DNA of 64,000 nucleotides from contig JAOSJQ010000001.1 in NCBI GenBank assembly GCA_027494035.1, positions 2,976,001 through 3,040,000 of the forward strand, read 5' to 3'. This stretch comes from UTCFX2 sp002050125 (GTDB taxonomy: Bacteria > Chloroflexota > Anaerolineae > Anaerolineales > UBA4823). Numbering within the stretch: position 1 is the stretch's first letter; every line of letters begins with the position of its first letter. Below are positions 17,647-25,651 of this stretch, in pieces. The notes under the pieces are model-generated. The model saw only the letters and a list, made by a program, of their open reading frames with translations. It did not search any database and had not been told where the DNA came from. Both the position numbers and the translations under genes were made by a program.

Positions 17647-19053
17647 ATGGACCTGTTTGATCATGCCCTGCAAAACCGAATGAAGACCGAGGCGCCGCTG
17701 GCAGCTCGCATGCGCCCGCGCATGCTGGACGAGTACGTGGGTCAGCAGGATTTGCTTGGACCGGGCAAGCTGCTGCGGCGGGCGATCGAAGCCGACCGGT
17801 TGTTCTCTTCCATTATCCTGTGGGGACCGCCAGGGAGCGGAAAGACCACGCTGGCGATGGTGGTCGCCAACCAGACTCAAAGCCATTTCGAGACGCTTTC
17901 GGCGGTGCTGGCGGGCAAAGCGGACCTGCGCTCGGTGATCGACCGGGCGGTGGAGCGGCGCAAGCTCTATGGCAAGCGCACCATTTTGTTCGTCGATGAA
18001 GTTCACCGCTGGAACAAAGCCCAGCAGGACGCGCTGCTGCCGCACGTCGAGAACGGTGCGGTGACGCTGATCGGGGCGACGACCGAAAACCCCTATTTCG
18101 AGGTGATCGGGGCGCTGGTCAGCCGTTCGCGGGTTTTCCAACTGCGCCCGTTGAGCGAGGCGGAGGTGCGCGCGGTGCTCGAGAACGCGCTGACGGACCG
18201 CGAGCGCGGCTATGGCAGGCGGACGGTCGAGGTCGCCGCGGACGCCTTCGAGCATCTTGTGCGGGTTGCCGGCGGGGATGCGCGCAACGCGTTGAACGCC
18301 CTCGAGCTGGCAGTAGAAAGCACTCCGGCGGACGCGGACGGCGCGATCCACATCAACCTGCAAGTCGCCCAGGAATCGATCCAGCGGCGGGCGGTGTTGT
18401 ACGATAAAGACGGCGATGCGCATTACGACACGATTTCGGCTTTCATCAAGTCGGTGCGGGGGTCGGACCCGGACGCCGCCCTGTACTGGCTGGCGAAGAT
18501 GCTCTATGCCGGGGAGGATCCGCGCTTCATCCTACGCCGCTTGATCATCCTGGCGGGCGAAGACATCGGGCTGGCGGATCCCAACGGGCTGGTGGTCGCT
18601 AACGCAGCCGCGCAGGCGTTCGAATATATCGGGCTGCCCGAGGGAATCTTCCCGATCGTCGAAGCGACGCTCTACCTTGCCACGGCGCCGAAATCCAACA
18701 GCGCGCTGGCGTACTTTAAGGCGTTCCAGTTGATCGAGCAGGAGGGCGCCGGCGCGGTACCGCAGCACTTGCAGGACAGCAACCGCGACGCCCGCGCGCT
18801 GGGGCACGGCAAGGGATATCAATATCCGCACGACGCCCCGGAGCATTTCAAACCGCAGCAATATCTGCCCGAAAAACTGCTGGGCGCGTACTTTTACGAT
18901 CCCTCCGAGCAAGGTTACGAAGCGCAGGTGGGCGAACGGCTGCGCCGCTGGCGGCAGGCGCAGCGCGCAGCGCTGGGTATCGCGCGCAACGAAACGCTGG
19001 CGGAGTTAGACGAAGCTGAGATCAAGGACATCAAGAGCAAACACAAACGCTGA
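17647..19053 (+). CDS. rarA: Replication-associated recombination protein A (AAA+ ATPase)
   Basis: This 468-residue RarA/MgsA/WRNIP1-type clamp-loader-like ATPase acts at stalled replication forks. It shows RPRMLDEYVGQQ, Walker A GPPGSGKTT (near 60-68), Walker B ILFVDEVHRW, sensor 1 GATTENPYFE, and the arginine-finger region ALVSRSRVF. The C-terminal tetramerisation domain includes DPDAALYWLAKMLYAGEDP and GEDIGLADP. Length and motif order match the family with no gaps. It is followed 22 bases later by a histidine phosphatase gene on the same strand. Confidence 0.95.
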   Translation: MDLFDHALQNRMKTEAPLAARMRPRMLDEYVGQQDLLGPGKLLRRAIEADRLFSSIILWGPPGSGKTTLAMVVANQTQSHFETLSAVLAGKADLRSVIDRAVERRKLYGKRTILFVDEVHRWNKAQQDALLPHVENGAVTLIGATTENPYFEVIGALVSRSRVFQLRPLSEAEVRAVLENALTDRERGYGRRTVEVAADAFEHLVRVAGGDARNALNALELAVESTPADADGAIHINLQVAQESIQRRAVLYDKDGDAHYDTISAFIKSVRGSDPDAALYWLAKMLYAGEDPRFILRRLIILAGEDIGLADPNGLVVANAAAQAFEYIGLPEGIFPIVEATLYLATAPKSNSALAYFKAFQLIEQEGAGAVPQHLQDSNRDARALGHGKGYQYPHDAPEHFKPQQYLPEKLLGAYFYDPSEQGYEAQVGERLRRWRQAQRAALGIARNETLAELDEAEIKDIKSKHKR

Positions 19054-19075
19054 ACACCAACACTGAGGTAGGGTT

Positions 19076-19693
19076 ATGCCGTTATTTTTGTTGATTCGCC
19101 ACGGCGAAAATGAGTATGTGAAAAAGGGCAGGATCGCCGGCAGGCAGCCGGGAGTGCATTTGAATGACAAGGGTCGGGCGCAAGCCCAGGCGCTGGCGGA
19201 AAAGCTCGCGGATGCGCCCGTCAAAGCAATTTACTCGAGCCCGCTCGAGCGCGCGCTCGAAACGGCGCAGCCGATCGCCGCGCGGCTTGGGCTGGAAGTC
19301 GTCCAGCGCGAGGGCTTGACCGAACTCGACATGGGAGATTGGACCGAGCAGAAAGTGAAGGGGCTGGCGCGCTTGAAAGCCTGGAAAACCGTGCAACAGA
19401 CGCCCTCGCGCATGACCATTCCGGGCGGCGAGAGCTTTGTTCAGGCGCAATTTCGGATCACGCAAGAGTTGGATTGGCTGGCTGCGCAGCACGCCGAGAA
19501 AGAGATCCTGGTCTGTGTGTCGCATTCGGACCCGATCAAGCTGGCGGTGGCGTATTTTCTGGGATTATCACTGGACCTGTTTCAACGGATGCAGGTCGCG
19601 CCGGCATCCATCACTGCGTTGACCATCGGCGAGGCGGGCAGCCGGCTGCTGACGCTGAATTACGACCTTTCTTTTAGTCTGTCAAAATCCTGA
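19076..19693 (+). CDS. Histidine phosphatase / phosphoglycerate-mutase-like protein (MSMEG_4193 type)
   Basis: This 205-residue member of the histidine phosphatase superfamily carries the RHG motif in LLIRHGENEY (phosphorylated His near 9), SSPLERALETA, LTELDMGDW and the second catalytic His in VCVSHSDPIKLA. Its association with DUF3090 and a SCO1664-type protein immediately downstream identifies it as the phosphomutase member (TIGR03848) of a triad known from Actinobacteria. No substrate is known for this branch. It is preceded by GAGG at the ATG. Confidence 0.85.
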   Translation: MPLFLLIRHGENEYVKKGRIAGRQPGVHLNDKGRAQAQALAEKLADAPVKAIYSSPLERALETAQPIAARLGLEVVQREGLTELDMGDWTEQKVKGLARLKAWKTVQQTPSRMTIPGGESFVQAQFRITQELDWLAAQHAEKEILVCVSHSDPIKLAVAYFLGLSLDLFQRMQVAPASITALTIGEAGSRLLTLNYDLSFSLSKS

Positions 19694-19696
19694 GTC

Positions 19697-19705
19697 TGGT
19701 ATACT
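19697..19705 (+). promoter_or_regulatory. Internal extended -10 promoter before DUF3090
   Basis: TGGTATACT lies 22 bases before the DUF3090 ATG, directly after the phosphatase stop codon. The second and third genes of the triad may therefore also be transcribed on their own. Confidence 0.4.
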
Positions 19706-19727
19706 AGGCTCGTTTTCGGGAGAGACC

Positions 19728-20255
19728 ATGCCTGCTGAAGAAATCGATCTACAACCGGTAACCCACATCACGACCGACGCCATCGGTCAGCCTGGCCGGC
19801 GGGTATTCTATATCCAGGGCTGGCAGAGCTCGCGGACGATCACCTTGATCGTCGAAAAAATTCAGATTCAGTCGTTGGCAGTGGGGTTGGAACAGTTCTT
19901 ATCCGAAATACATCAGCGCTATCCTGACCTGGATGAAGACAGCGCCGAATTCGAGGAAAGCCGGATGCGCATTCACCCGCCGGTTGACCCGTTGTTCCGG
20001 GTCGGCGAGCTGGGTTTGGGGTATGACGCCGAGAGCGACCTGGTGGTGCTGGTGGCGCGTGAGATCACCGACGAGGATGACGACCCCGAGCAGGCGCGCG
20101 TGGTGCGCTATTGGTGCACGCGCAGCCAGATGCGTGCGATGTGCCAGTGGGGGGTGCGTGTAGCTTCGCAGGGGCGACCGCTCTGTCCTCAATGCGGCGA
20201 ACCCATGGACCCCGAAGGTCATTTTTGCCCAAAGCGGAATGGACACAAGCACTGA
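19728..20255 (+). CDS. DUF3090 family protein with C-terminal zinc ribbon
   Basis: The protein has 175 residues. The body begins QPVTHITTDAIGQPGRRVFYIQ and has alternating strands, with no recognised catalytic residues. The C-terminus contains CPQCGEPMDPEGHFCP followed by NGH, a compact zinc ribbon that is the hallmark of DUF3090 (TIGR03847). The family is known only by co-occurrence with the flanking phosphatase and the SCO1664-type protein. The acidic stretch EITDEDDDPEQAR is typical of the middle region. Its stop lies inside the next gene (17-base overlap), so translation of the two is coupled. Confidence 0.85.
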   Translation: MPAEEIDLQPVTHITTDAIGQPGRRVFYIQGWQSSRTITLIVEKIQIQSLAVGLEQFLSEIHQRYPDLDEDSAEFEESRMRIHPPVDPLFRVGELGLGYDAESDLVVLVAREITDEDDDPEQARVVRYWCTRSQMRAMCQWGVRVASQGRPLCPQCGEPMDPEGHFCPKRNGHKH

Positions 20256-20973
20256 TGTCCTGACCATATTAGCCCAGGGTTCTCTTTCGCTGAAGGGCGA
20301 GTTCTTGTGGGGTTCGAACTACACCTTCCTTGCGCTGGCGACGTACGCCGACCGCTCGTTGATCGCGGTGTACAAACCCAGCCGGGGCGAGAGACCCCTG
20401 TGGGATTTTCCAACCGCTTCGCTGGCGCGGCGTGAGACCGCCGCCTACCTGGTCAGCCAGGGGTTGGGTTGGGACTTGGTGCCGGCTACGGTTTATCGCG
20501 AAAATGGACCGCTCGGCGCCGGCTCGCTTCAGCTTTATATCGAGCATGATCCAGAGTACCATTATTTCACCTTCGACGAGGCTGACCGCCAGCGGCTGCG
20601 CCCGACCGCGCTGTTCGACCTGCTCATCAATAACGCCGACCGCAAAGGCAGCCACGTCCTGAAAGACGAGGCGGGCAAGCTTTGGTTGATCGATCATGGG
20701 CTGTGTTTTCACGTCGAAGATAAACTGCGCACGGTGATTTGGGATTTCATCGGTGAGCCAATTCCCGCAGAGCTTTGCGACAGCCTGACGCGCTACGTTC
20801 AAAACCTGAAAGAGCCCGAAGGCGGACATAATTCCATGAAAGAAGGGTTGTTGAAATACCTGAGCAAGGCTGAAGTGCGCGCGTTGACCCGGCGGGCGGA
20901 GGGGCTGCTACAATTGGGTGTCTTTCCCGCGCCGGACCCGAACCGCCGCCCGTCTCCCTGGCCGCAAATCTAG
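20239..20973 (+). CDS. SCO1664-family protein (PI3/4-kinase-like fold)
   Basis: This 244-residue protein resembles the TIGR03843 family, which has a phosphoinositide-kinase-like fold. Visible kinase-type residues are Lys46 in AVYKPSRGE, the catalytic-loop-like LLINNADRKGSHVL (Asn132, Asp134, Arg135, Lys136) and the metal-binding LIDHGLCF (Asp152, replacing DFG). It may phosphorylate a protein or small molecule, with the phosphatase two genes upstream doing the reverse; that pairing is inference. The start overlaps DUF3090 by 17 bases. An 18-residue Pro/Arg tail closes the protein. Confidence 0.8.
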   Translation: MDTSTDVLTILAQGSLSLKGEFLWGSNYTFLALATYADRSLIAVYKPSRGERPLWDFPTASLARRETAAYLVSQGLGWDLVPATVYRENGPLGAGSLQLYIEHDPEYHYFTFDEADRQRLRPTALFDLLINNADRKGSHVLKDEAGKLWLIDHGLCFHVEDKLRTVIWDFIGEPIPAELCDSLTRYVQNLKEPEGGHNSMKEGLLKYLSKAEVRALTRRAEGLLQLGVFPAPDPNRRPSPWPQI

Positions 20974-21028
20974 TGCGGCAAGGCGGTGATTTTCATTACC
21001 CCACTTGATTTCAAAACACGGAGAGAAT

Positions 21029-22047
21029 ATGCAGGAAACCCGGCTTGTTTTTCTAGGATTTGGCAACGTCGGCAAGGCGCTGGCAAAGCTCTTTCTTCAG
21101 AAGGAGACCGAACTCAGGGAGAAGTATGAATTAACCTTCAAGGTCACCGGTATCCTCACCGGCAGCCATGGCAGAGCGATCGACCCCGAAGGGATCGATC
21201 TCAAGCGCGCCCTGGAGTTGAACGATTACACCGCCTTGGGGCGGATCCCCACGTCCGATGCGCACGATTTCATTGCGCAGGCTGGCGGCGACGTGCTGTT
21301 CGAGAACTCGCCGGTGAATTACGAAAATGGGCAGCCCGCGATTGATCACCTGGAGGCGGCGCTCGAACACGGGATGCACGCGATTACGGCAAACAAGGGT
21401 CCCGTCGTCCACGCCTACCCGGAGTTGCGGGCGCTGGCGCAGCGCGTCGGAAAGAGGTTCTTGTTCGAGTCAACCGTGATGGACGGGGCGCCCATTTTTT
21501 CGCTGTTTCGCGGCGCGCTCCCCGGCGCTAACCTGCTTTCGATGCACGGCGTGTTGAACTCGACGACGAACATGATCCTGACGCGCATGGAGGCGGGCGA
21601 CAGCTTTGAAGCCGCGGTGCGCTACTGCCAGCAGATCGGCATCGCCGAGACCGATCCGAGCGGCGACATCGATGGCTGGGACGCCGCGATCAAAGTCGCC
21701 GCGCTTGCGACGGTGCTCATGGACGCGCCGCTCAAGCCCGCGGAGGTGGAGCGAAACGGGGTTCGGGGATCAGCCTGGATGACGTTCAGCAAGCCAGGGC
21801 GCAGGGCAAGCGCTGGAAGCTGGTTTGTGCGCTGGAGAGGCAAGACGCCGGGGTAACCGCCAGGGTGGCGCCGGAGTTGGTGGGGGCGGATTCGCCGCTT
21901 TACGGGGCTGCCGGCACGACCAGCATCGCCCAGTTCCAAACGGACGTGTTGGGGCTGCTATCGGTGGTGGAAGCGGACCCCGGACCGCACACGACGGCGT
22001 ACGGTCTGTTTGCGGATTATCTGGCGGCGATGGGAAAAAGCAGCTAG
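21029..22047 (+). CDS. hom: Homoserine dehydrogenase (short form), frameshifted near 21766
   Basis: The enzyme reduces aspartate semialdehyde to homoserine for threonine and methionine synthesis. The Rossmann motif FLGFGNVGKALAKL opens the protein. The catalytic domain shows ITANKGPVVHAYPEL, MDGAPIFSL, LNSTTNMILTRME and TDPSGDIDGWDAAIKVAALA, the last carrying the active-site Asp/Lys. After VERNGVRG the frame breaks: restoring one G in a GGGG run at 21763-21766 gives ISLDDVQQARAQGKRWKLV and on to the stop. The corrected protein has 339 residues and no ACT regulatory domain. GGAGAG precedes the ATG. Confidence 0.9.
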
Positions 22048-22084
22048 CGGCGCGCCGGCACGTTCAGCGACGCCCGCAGAAATT

Positions 22085-23553
22085 TCAGCGCAGGACTTCG
22101 TAAGCCTGGATCGGTTCGGAGCGGGTCTTGATTTCGAGGTTGCCCAGGGGCGTGATCCTGAACTTACCGGAGACGCACTGGTAGGTGGGGTGACCGATCA
22201 GGATGCGGTTCGGTCGGGCGAGCGATTCGAGCCCCCAGGCGATGTTCACCGGATAGCCGATGACGGTGAATTCGACGTAATCCTGGGTTCCGACGTAGCC
22301 TGCCATCGCCAGACCGCTGTTGACCCCTACTCCAACCTTGATGTGTTCGCCCAAGATCTGGTTTAAATGATCCAGGCGGTTGAGCATGTCGATTGCCGCG
22401 CTTACAGCGCGCACCTCGGGGTTGGGGGCTGCTGCGGCATGCCGAAAATTGCCATAAGCCCGTCGCCCATGTACTTATTGAGCATCCCATGATGATCGAA
22501 GACGATCTCGGTCATGGTGTGATAGTAGTTTTCGAGCACTTTGCTAAAGCGTTTTGAACCCAAGCGCTCGGCAAGCTGGGTGGAGTCGCAAATATCGGCG
22601 GCGATGATGGTGATGTTGTGCTCGTCTAACGAGGGCAGCGTGCCGGTTGAATAGTAGCGCTCCATGATGTATTCGGCTTCCTGGGGTGAGAGGAAGCGGT
22701 GGAGCAGGCTGGAGATCAGCTCTTCTTTGCGGACGCGTTCCAGCAATTGCATGCGCTGGATCGTCAAGGCAGCCTGGTTGCCAATTGCGACCGCCAGTTG
22801 CAAGTCCCTTTCCGAGAAGGGCCGCGCCCGGGGACGGCTTTTGTACACGTAGATCACGCCCAGGATTTCGTCGCTCGACACGACCGGGACCACCATCGCG
22901 GCATAGATGTTCAACAACGCGGCGCTCTTGCTGGGCGTGGGACCGGATTGGGCGTCTTGCACCACAACCGCGGAGCCGGATTGGATGGCTTGTTGGGCGA
23001 GCGAGCGCGCAAATCCAAGTTCGGTGAGCTGGTCGAATTTCTCCTTGAGAATTACTTCGCAGCGGTCCGCGCCCATCGCGGTTTTCATCATGGTCGAAAC
23101 CGCTTGCAAGGCTTCGTTCAGGTCGAGGATCGTGTTTAACCGCGCGGCAACTTCCGAGAGCAGGATGCCGTGCTGGTCGATCGATTCAAGCACCAGCTCG
23201 CGGGTCAACTGGTGGGTGTTGTGCGGCTTGGGGAATTTCTCGCTTTGGATCTGTTCTTGCTGGTTGGTGATTTCGAGCGTGTGCAACCCGATGCGGATCA
23301 CATCGTTGTGCTTGAGGCTTTGCGGATCGCGCACCTGGACGCGGTTCAGGAAAGTGCCGTTGGTGCTGTCCAGGTCGAATAAGAACAGGGTATCGTTTTG
23401 GGGGTTCAGGTCGATTCTGGCGTGGTAGCGCGAAGCCGAGGTATCCAGGATGACGATGTCATTGCCAGCCATCCGACCAATTGTGTTGCTGCCAGGGTGC
23501 ATCTGATATTGTCGGGGTTCTCCCCCAGGTGAACGAACCATTAGCGACCACAT
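22085..23553 (-). CDS. FHA-GAF-class III nucleotide cyclase-like protein, frameshifted near 22422
   Basis: Three domains are visible. An FHA domain (1-100) has IGRMAGNDIVI, SRYHARI and DSTNGTFLN. A GAF domain (about 140-290) follows. The class III cyclase domain from about 320 has metal-binding Asp residues in IAADICDSTQL and KYMGDGLMAIFG. A missing C in a C5 run near 22422 breaks the frame; the cyclase then continues AIDMLNRLDHLNQILG and GYVGTQDYVEFTVIGYPVN. The transition-state Asn is present (PVNIAW), but the Arg normally four residues later is Gly (WGLES). It may therefore be a weak or inactive cyclase, or a signalling scaffold that reads phosphothreonine. Confidence 0.8.
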
Positions 23554-23626
23554 ATGTCTGGACCCGCGCCTTTTTTCCTCTTTTGCTTATACCCCGTACC
23601 CCAGTACTCCCGTATAATATACCATA

Positions 23627-23655
23627 AAAATATGCGTTTATGATTACTTTGGCAA
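23627..23655 (-). promoter_or_regulatory. Promoter of the FHA-cyclase gene
   Basis: On the minus strand TTGCCA and TATTTT are separated by 17 bases, with an alternative TATATTATAC a few bases further on. The leader runs to the ATG at 23553 and includes GAGGAAAAAAGG as a possible ribosome-binding site. Confidence 0.45.
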
Positions 23656-23724
23656 AACGGCTTAATAATTTCGCAAGGTTTGCCTGGCTCACTCCCTAAT
23701 AACGCGCCCCGGTTGCTGCTAAAT

Positions 23725-23751
23725 CAGGCTTGAGAGTTGTGCTCAAGCCTG
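23725..23751 (-). terminator. Hairpin over the stop codon of the S1-domain gene
   Basis: CAGGCTTGAG and CTCAAGCCTG form a perfect 10-bp stem with a seven-base loop. The TGA stop lies inside one arm. No T-run follows, so it may be a weak terminator or an mRNA-protecting structure. Confidence 0.4.
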
Positions 23752-25560
23752 CTCGGCAGGCAGGTGCGGTTCTTCTATGACCTCGACGATCTCGTAGACC
23801 GCTTCCTGCGCGCCTTCTTCAGGCTCTGCCAGCGGCTCTGCCAACGGCTCTGCCGCGGTTAGCTCTGCTTCTACAGCCGGCGCAGCCGGCTCCTCCACCG
23901 CAGTTTCCACGTCCGCCGGCAATACGGGCGTTTGGTTTTCGGGTGCTTTTGGCGGCTGGACGTCAACGCTTACCGGGGCAGCTTCCGGTTCGGGCGGTTC
24001 AGCCAGTTCCGCCTCGGGCAGCGGTGCAGGCTGGTCGGGCGCTTCAATGGGAACTTGCGCTTCTAAATCTGCGGGCGTTTCGGACGATTGGACGTCAACG
24101 TTTACCGGGGCAGCTTCAGGTTCGGGCGGTTCAGCCAGTTCCGCCTCGGGCGGCGGTGCAGGCTGGTCGGGCGCTGCAATGGGAGCCTGCGCCTCCAGAT
24201 CTGCGGACGCTTCCGGCGGTTGAGAGGCTGGCTCTTCCAGCGCTGGCGCGGCAGACGGCTCGGCGGATTCTTCAGCGGCGGGGCTGGGCTCTTCGGCTTT
24301 TTCCATCGCCCAGGCGATCTGGCGCTCCATCGGGACCTGGCGCATGCTCAAGGCGACGCGCTTGCGTTCCGGCTTAACGTCCAGGACTTTTAGCAACACC
24401 CGATCCCCGGGTTTAATCGCGCCCTGGGCGTTTTGGTGCGATGAGTATCCGATCTGGCTGGTGTGGATCAGCCCTTCAACGCCTTGCGGGAGCTTGGCAA
24501 ACGCGCCAAAATCGACCAGCCGGGTGACAATGGCTTCAACGTAATCCCCGGCTTTGAGTTCGTCGGGCAGGGTTTGCCAGGGTCCAGGCAGCAGGGCTTT
24601 GCGGCTGAGACCCACGCGCTGGCGCTCGCGATCGACTTCGATGACCTTTACTTCGATCTCTTCGCCGATCTTAACGACTTCGCTGGGGTGCTTCACTTTT
24701 TTCCAGGAAAGCTGAGAGACGTGGATCAGCCCGTCGATGCCGCCCAAATCCACAAACGCGCCAAAGTCGATCACTTTCACGACCGAGCCGGTGAGTATCT
24801 GCCCCTTTTTGAGTTCATCGAGCTTCTTCTGGCGCTGTTCTATCTGGGCGCTTTCGGCGGAGAGGATCAGCCGCCGGCGCTGCGGGTCAACTTCCGAGAT
24901 TTTTACGTCAATCGGTTTGCCCACCAAACCGGCTTTGATCGCTTCCGCGCGTTTGGGGTTGCGTACGCCCCGCAGCTCTGGCACCAGAGAAAACGGAATA
25001 AAGCCGCGAATGTTTTCGTATTTGACGATCAACCCGCCGCGGTTGTGTTCGACCACGTCCAGGGTTAAGATTTTGCCCGATTCCAGGTCTTTTTTCGCCT
25101 GCTCCCAGACCTGGGCTTCCAGCCCGCGGCTGATGGACACGTCGATCTCGCGATTTTCAGAGGGGACGTTGATGACCATCACCGTGATCTGGCTGCCCGG
25201 CTCCAGGCTGGAGAGCGCCTCCTCGGGGAGGTGTTCAAGATCCCGATTAGGCACCATTGTTTCCCTTTTCATTCCCAGATCGATGTAAATTCCATCCTGA
25301 TCGCGGCGAATGATGGTCGCCTGGAGGATCTGCCCGGCTTCAGGCGGTTGGATGTCATAATTGGCAATTAGGTTCTCAAACCATTCCGGATGTTGGGAGG
25401 ACGGTTCCAGCTGGGAAGGCTGCTCCGGTTGGGAGGACGATTCCGGCTGGGAAGGCTGCTCCGGTTGGGAGGACGATTCTGGCTGAGAGGGCTGGTCTGG
25501 TTGAGGTTGCTCTGGCTGAGGTTGCTCTGGCTGAGAAGGCTGCTCGATTGGCTGTTCCAT
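23743..25560 (-). CDS. Ribosomal protein S1-like protein with four S1 domains and repetitive arms
   Basis: The protein has about 605 residues. An N-terminal Gln/Pro/Ser/Glu repeat arm (about 1-55) precedes four S1 RNA-binding domains: GQILQATIIRRDQDGIYIDLG, GKILTLDVVEHNRGGLIVKY, GQILTGSVVKVIDFGAFVDLG and GDYVEAIVTRLVDFGAFAKL. The third and fourth are the best conserved, as in RpsA. The last 200 residues form a Pro/Glu/Ala-rich tail with two 44-residue repeats. It probably binds mRNA at or near the ribosome; four domains is the Gram-positive/Chloroflexota form of S1. The ATG at 25560 was chosen; a TTG 48 bases upstream sits too close to an AT-rich -10-like region. Confidence 0.85.
   Translation of the reverse strand: MEQPIEQPSQPEQPQPEQPQPDQPSQPESSSQPEQPSQPESSSQPEQPSQLEPSSQHPEWFENLIANYDIQPPEAGQILQATIIRRDQDGIYIDLGMKRETMVPNRDLEHLPEEALSSLEPGSQITVMVINVPSENREIDVSISRGLEAQVWEQAKKDLESGKILTLDVVEHNRGGLIVKYENIRGFIPFSLVPELRGVRNPKRAEAIKAGLVGKPIDVKISEVDPQRRRLILSAESAQIEQRQKKLDELKKGQILTGSVVKVIDFGAFVDLGGIDGLIHVSQLSWKKVKHPSEVVKIGEEIEVKVIEVDRERQRVGLSRKALLPGPWQTLPDELKAGDYVEAIVTRLVDFGAFAKLPQGVEGLIHTSQIGYSSHQNAQGAIKPGDRVLLKVLDVKPERKRVALSMRQVPMERQIAWAMEKAEEPSPAAEESAEPSAAPALEEPASQPPEASADLEAQAPIAAPDQPAPPPEAELAEPPEPEAAPVNVDVQSSETPADLEAQVPIEAPDQPAPLPEAELAEPPEPEAAPVSVDVQPPKAPENQTPVLPADVETAVEEPAAPAVEAELTAAEPLAEPLAEPEEGAQEAVYEIVEVIEEPHLPAEQA
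23958..24221 (-). repeat. Two tandem 132-bp coding repeats in the S1-protein tail
   Basis: Each copy begins (plus strand) GGACGTCAACG, at 23958 and 24090. Each encodes a 44-residue Pro/Glu/Ala-rich unit containing AELAEPPEPEAAPV. The copies are nearly identical in DNA, which points to a recent duplication or ongoing slippage. Confidence 0.85.
25386..25557 (-). repeat. Short tandem repeats coding the Gln/Pro/Ser-rich arm of the S1 protein
   Basis: Units coding SSSQPEQPSQPE and QPEQPQ recur in direct succession at the 5' end of the gene. On the plus strand they appear as GGTTGGGAGGACGATTC repeats. Such tracts expand and contract easily, so the copy number here may not be stable. Confidence 0.75.
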
Positions 25561-25651
25561 ATGATTGCTGCGATTCCTTAGCGAAGGTATCCTGAATGGG
25601 GCTTTCAAAATATATCAAATAATTGACCAACTGTCAAACCGCGTCTAGCGG

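Noticed and set aside
25386..25557. Short direct repeats as a CRISPR array
   Set aside because: The units are in frame, lie inside the S1 gene, have no unique spacers and encode Gln/Pro/Ser repeats.
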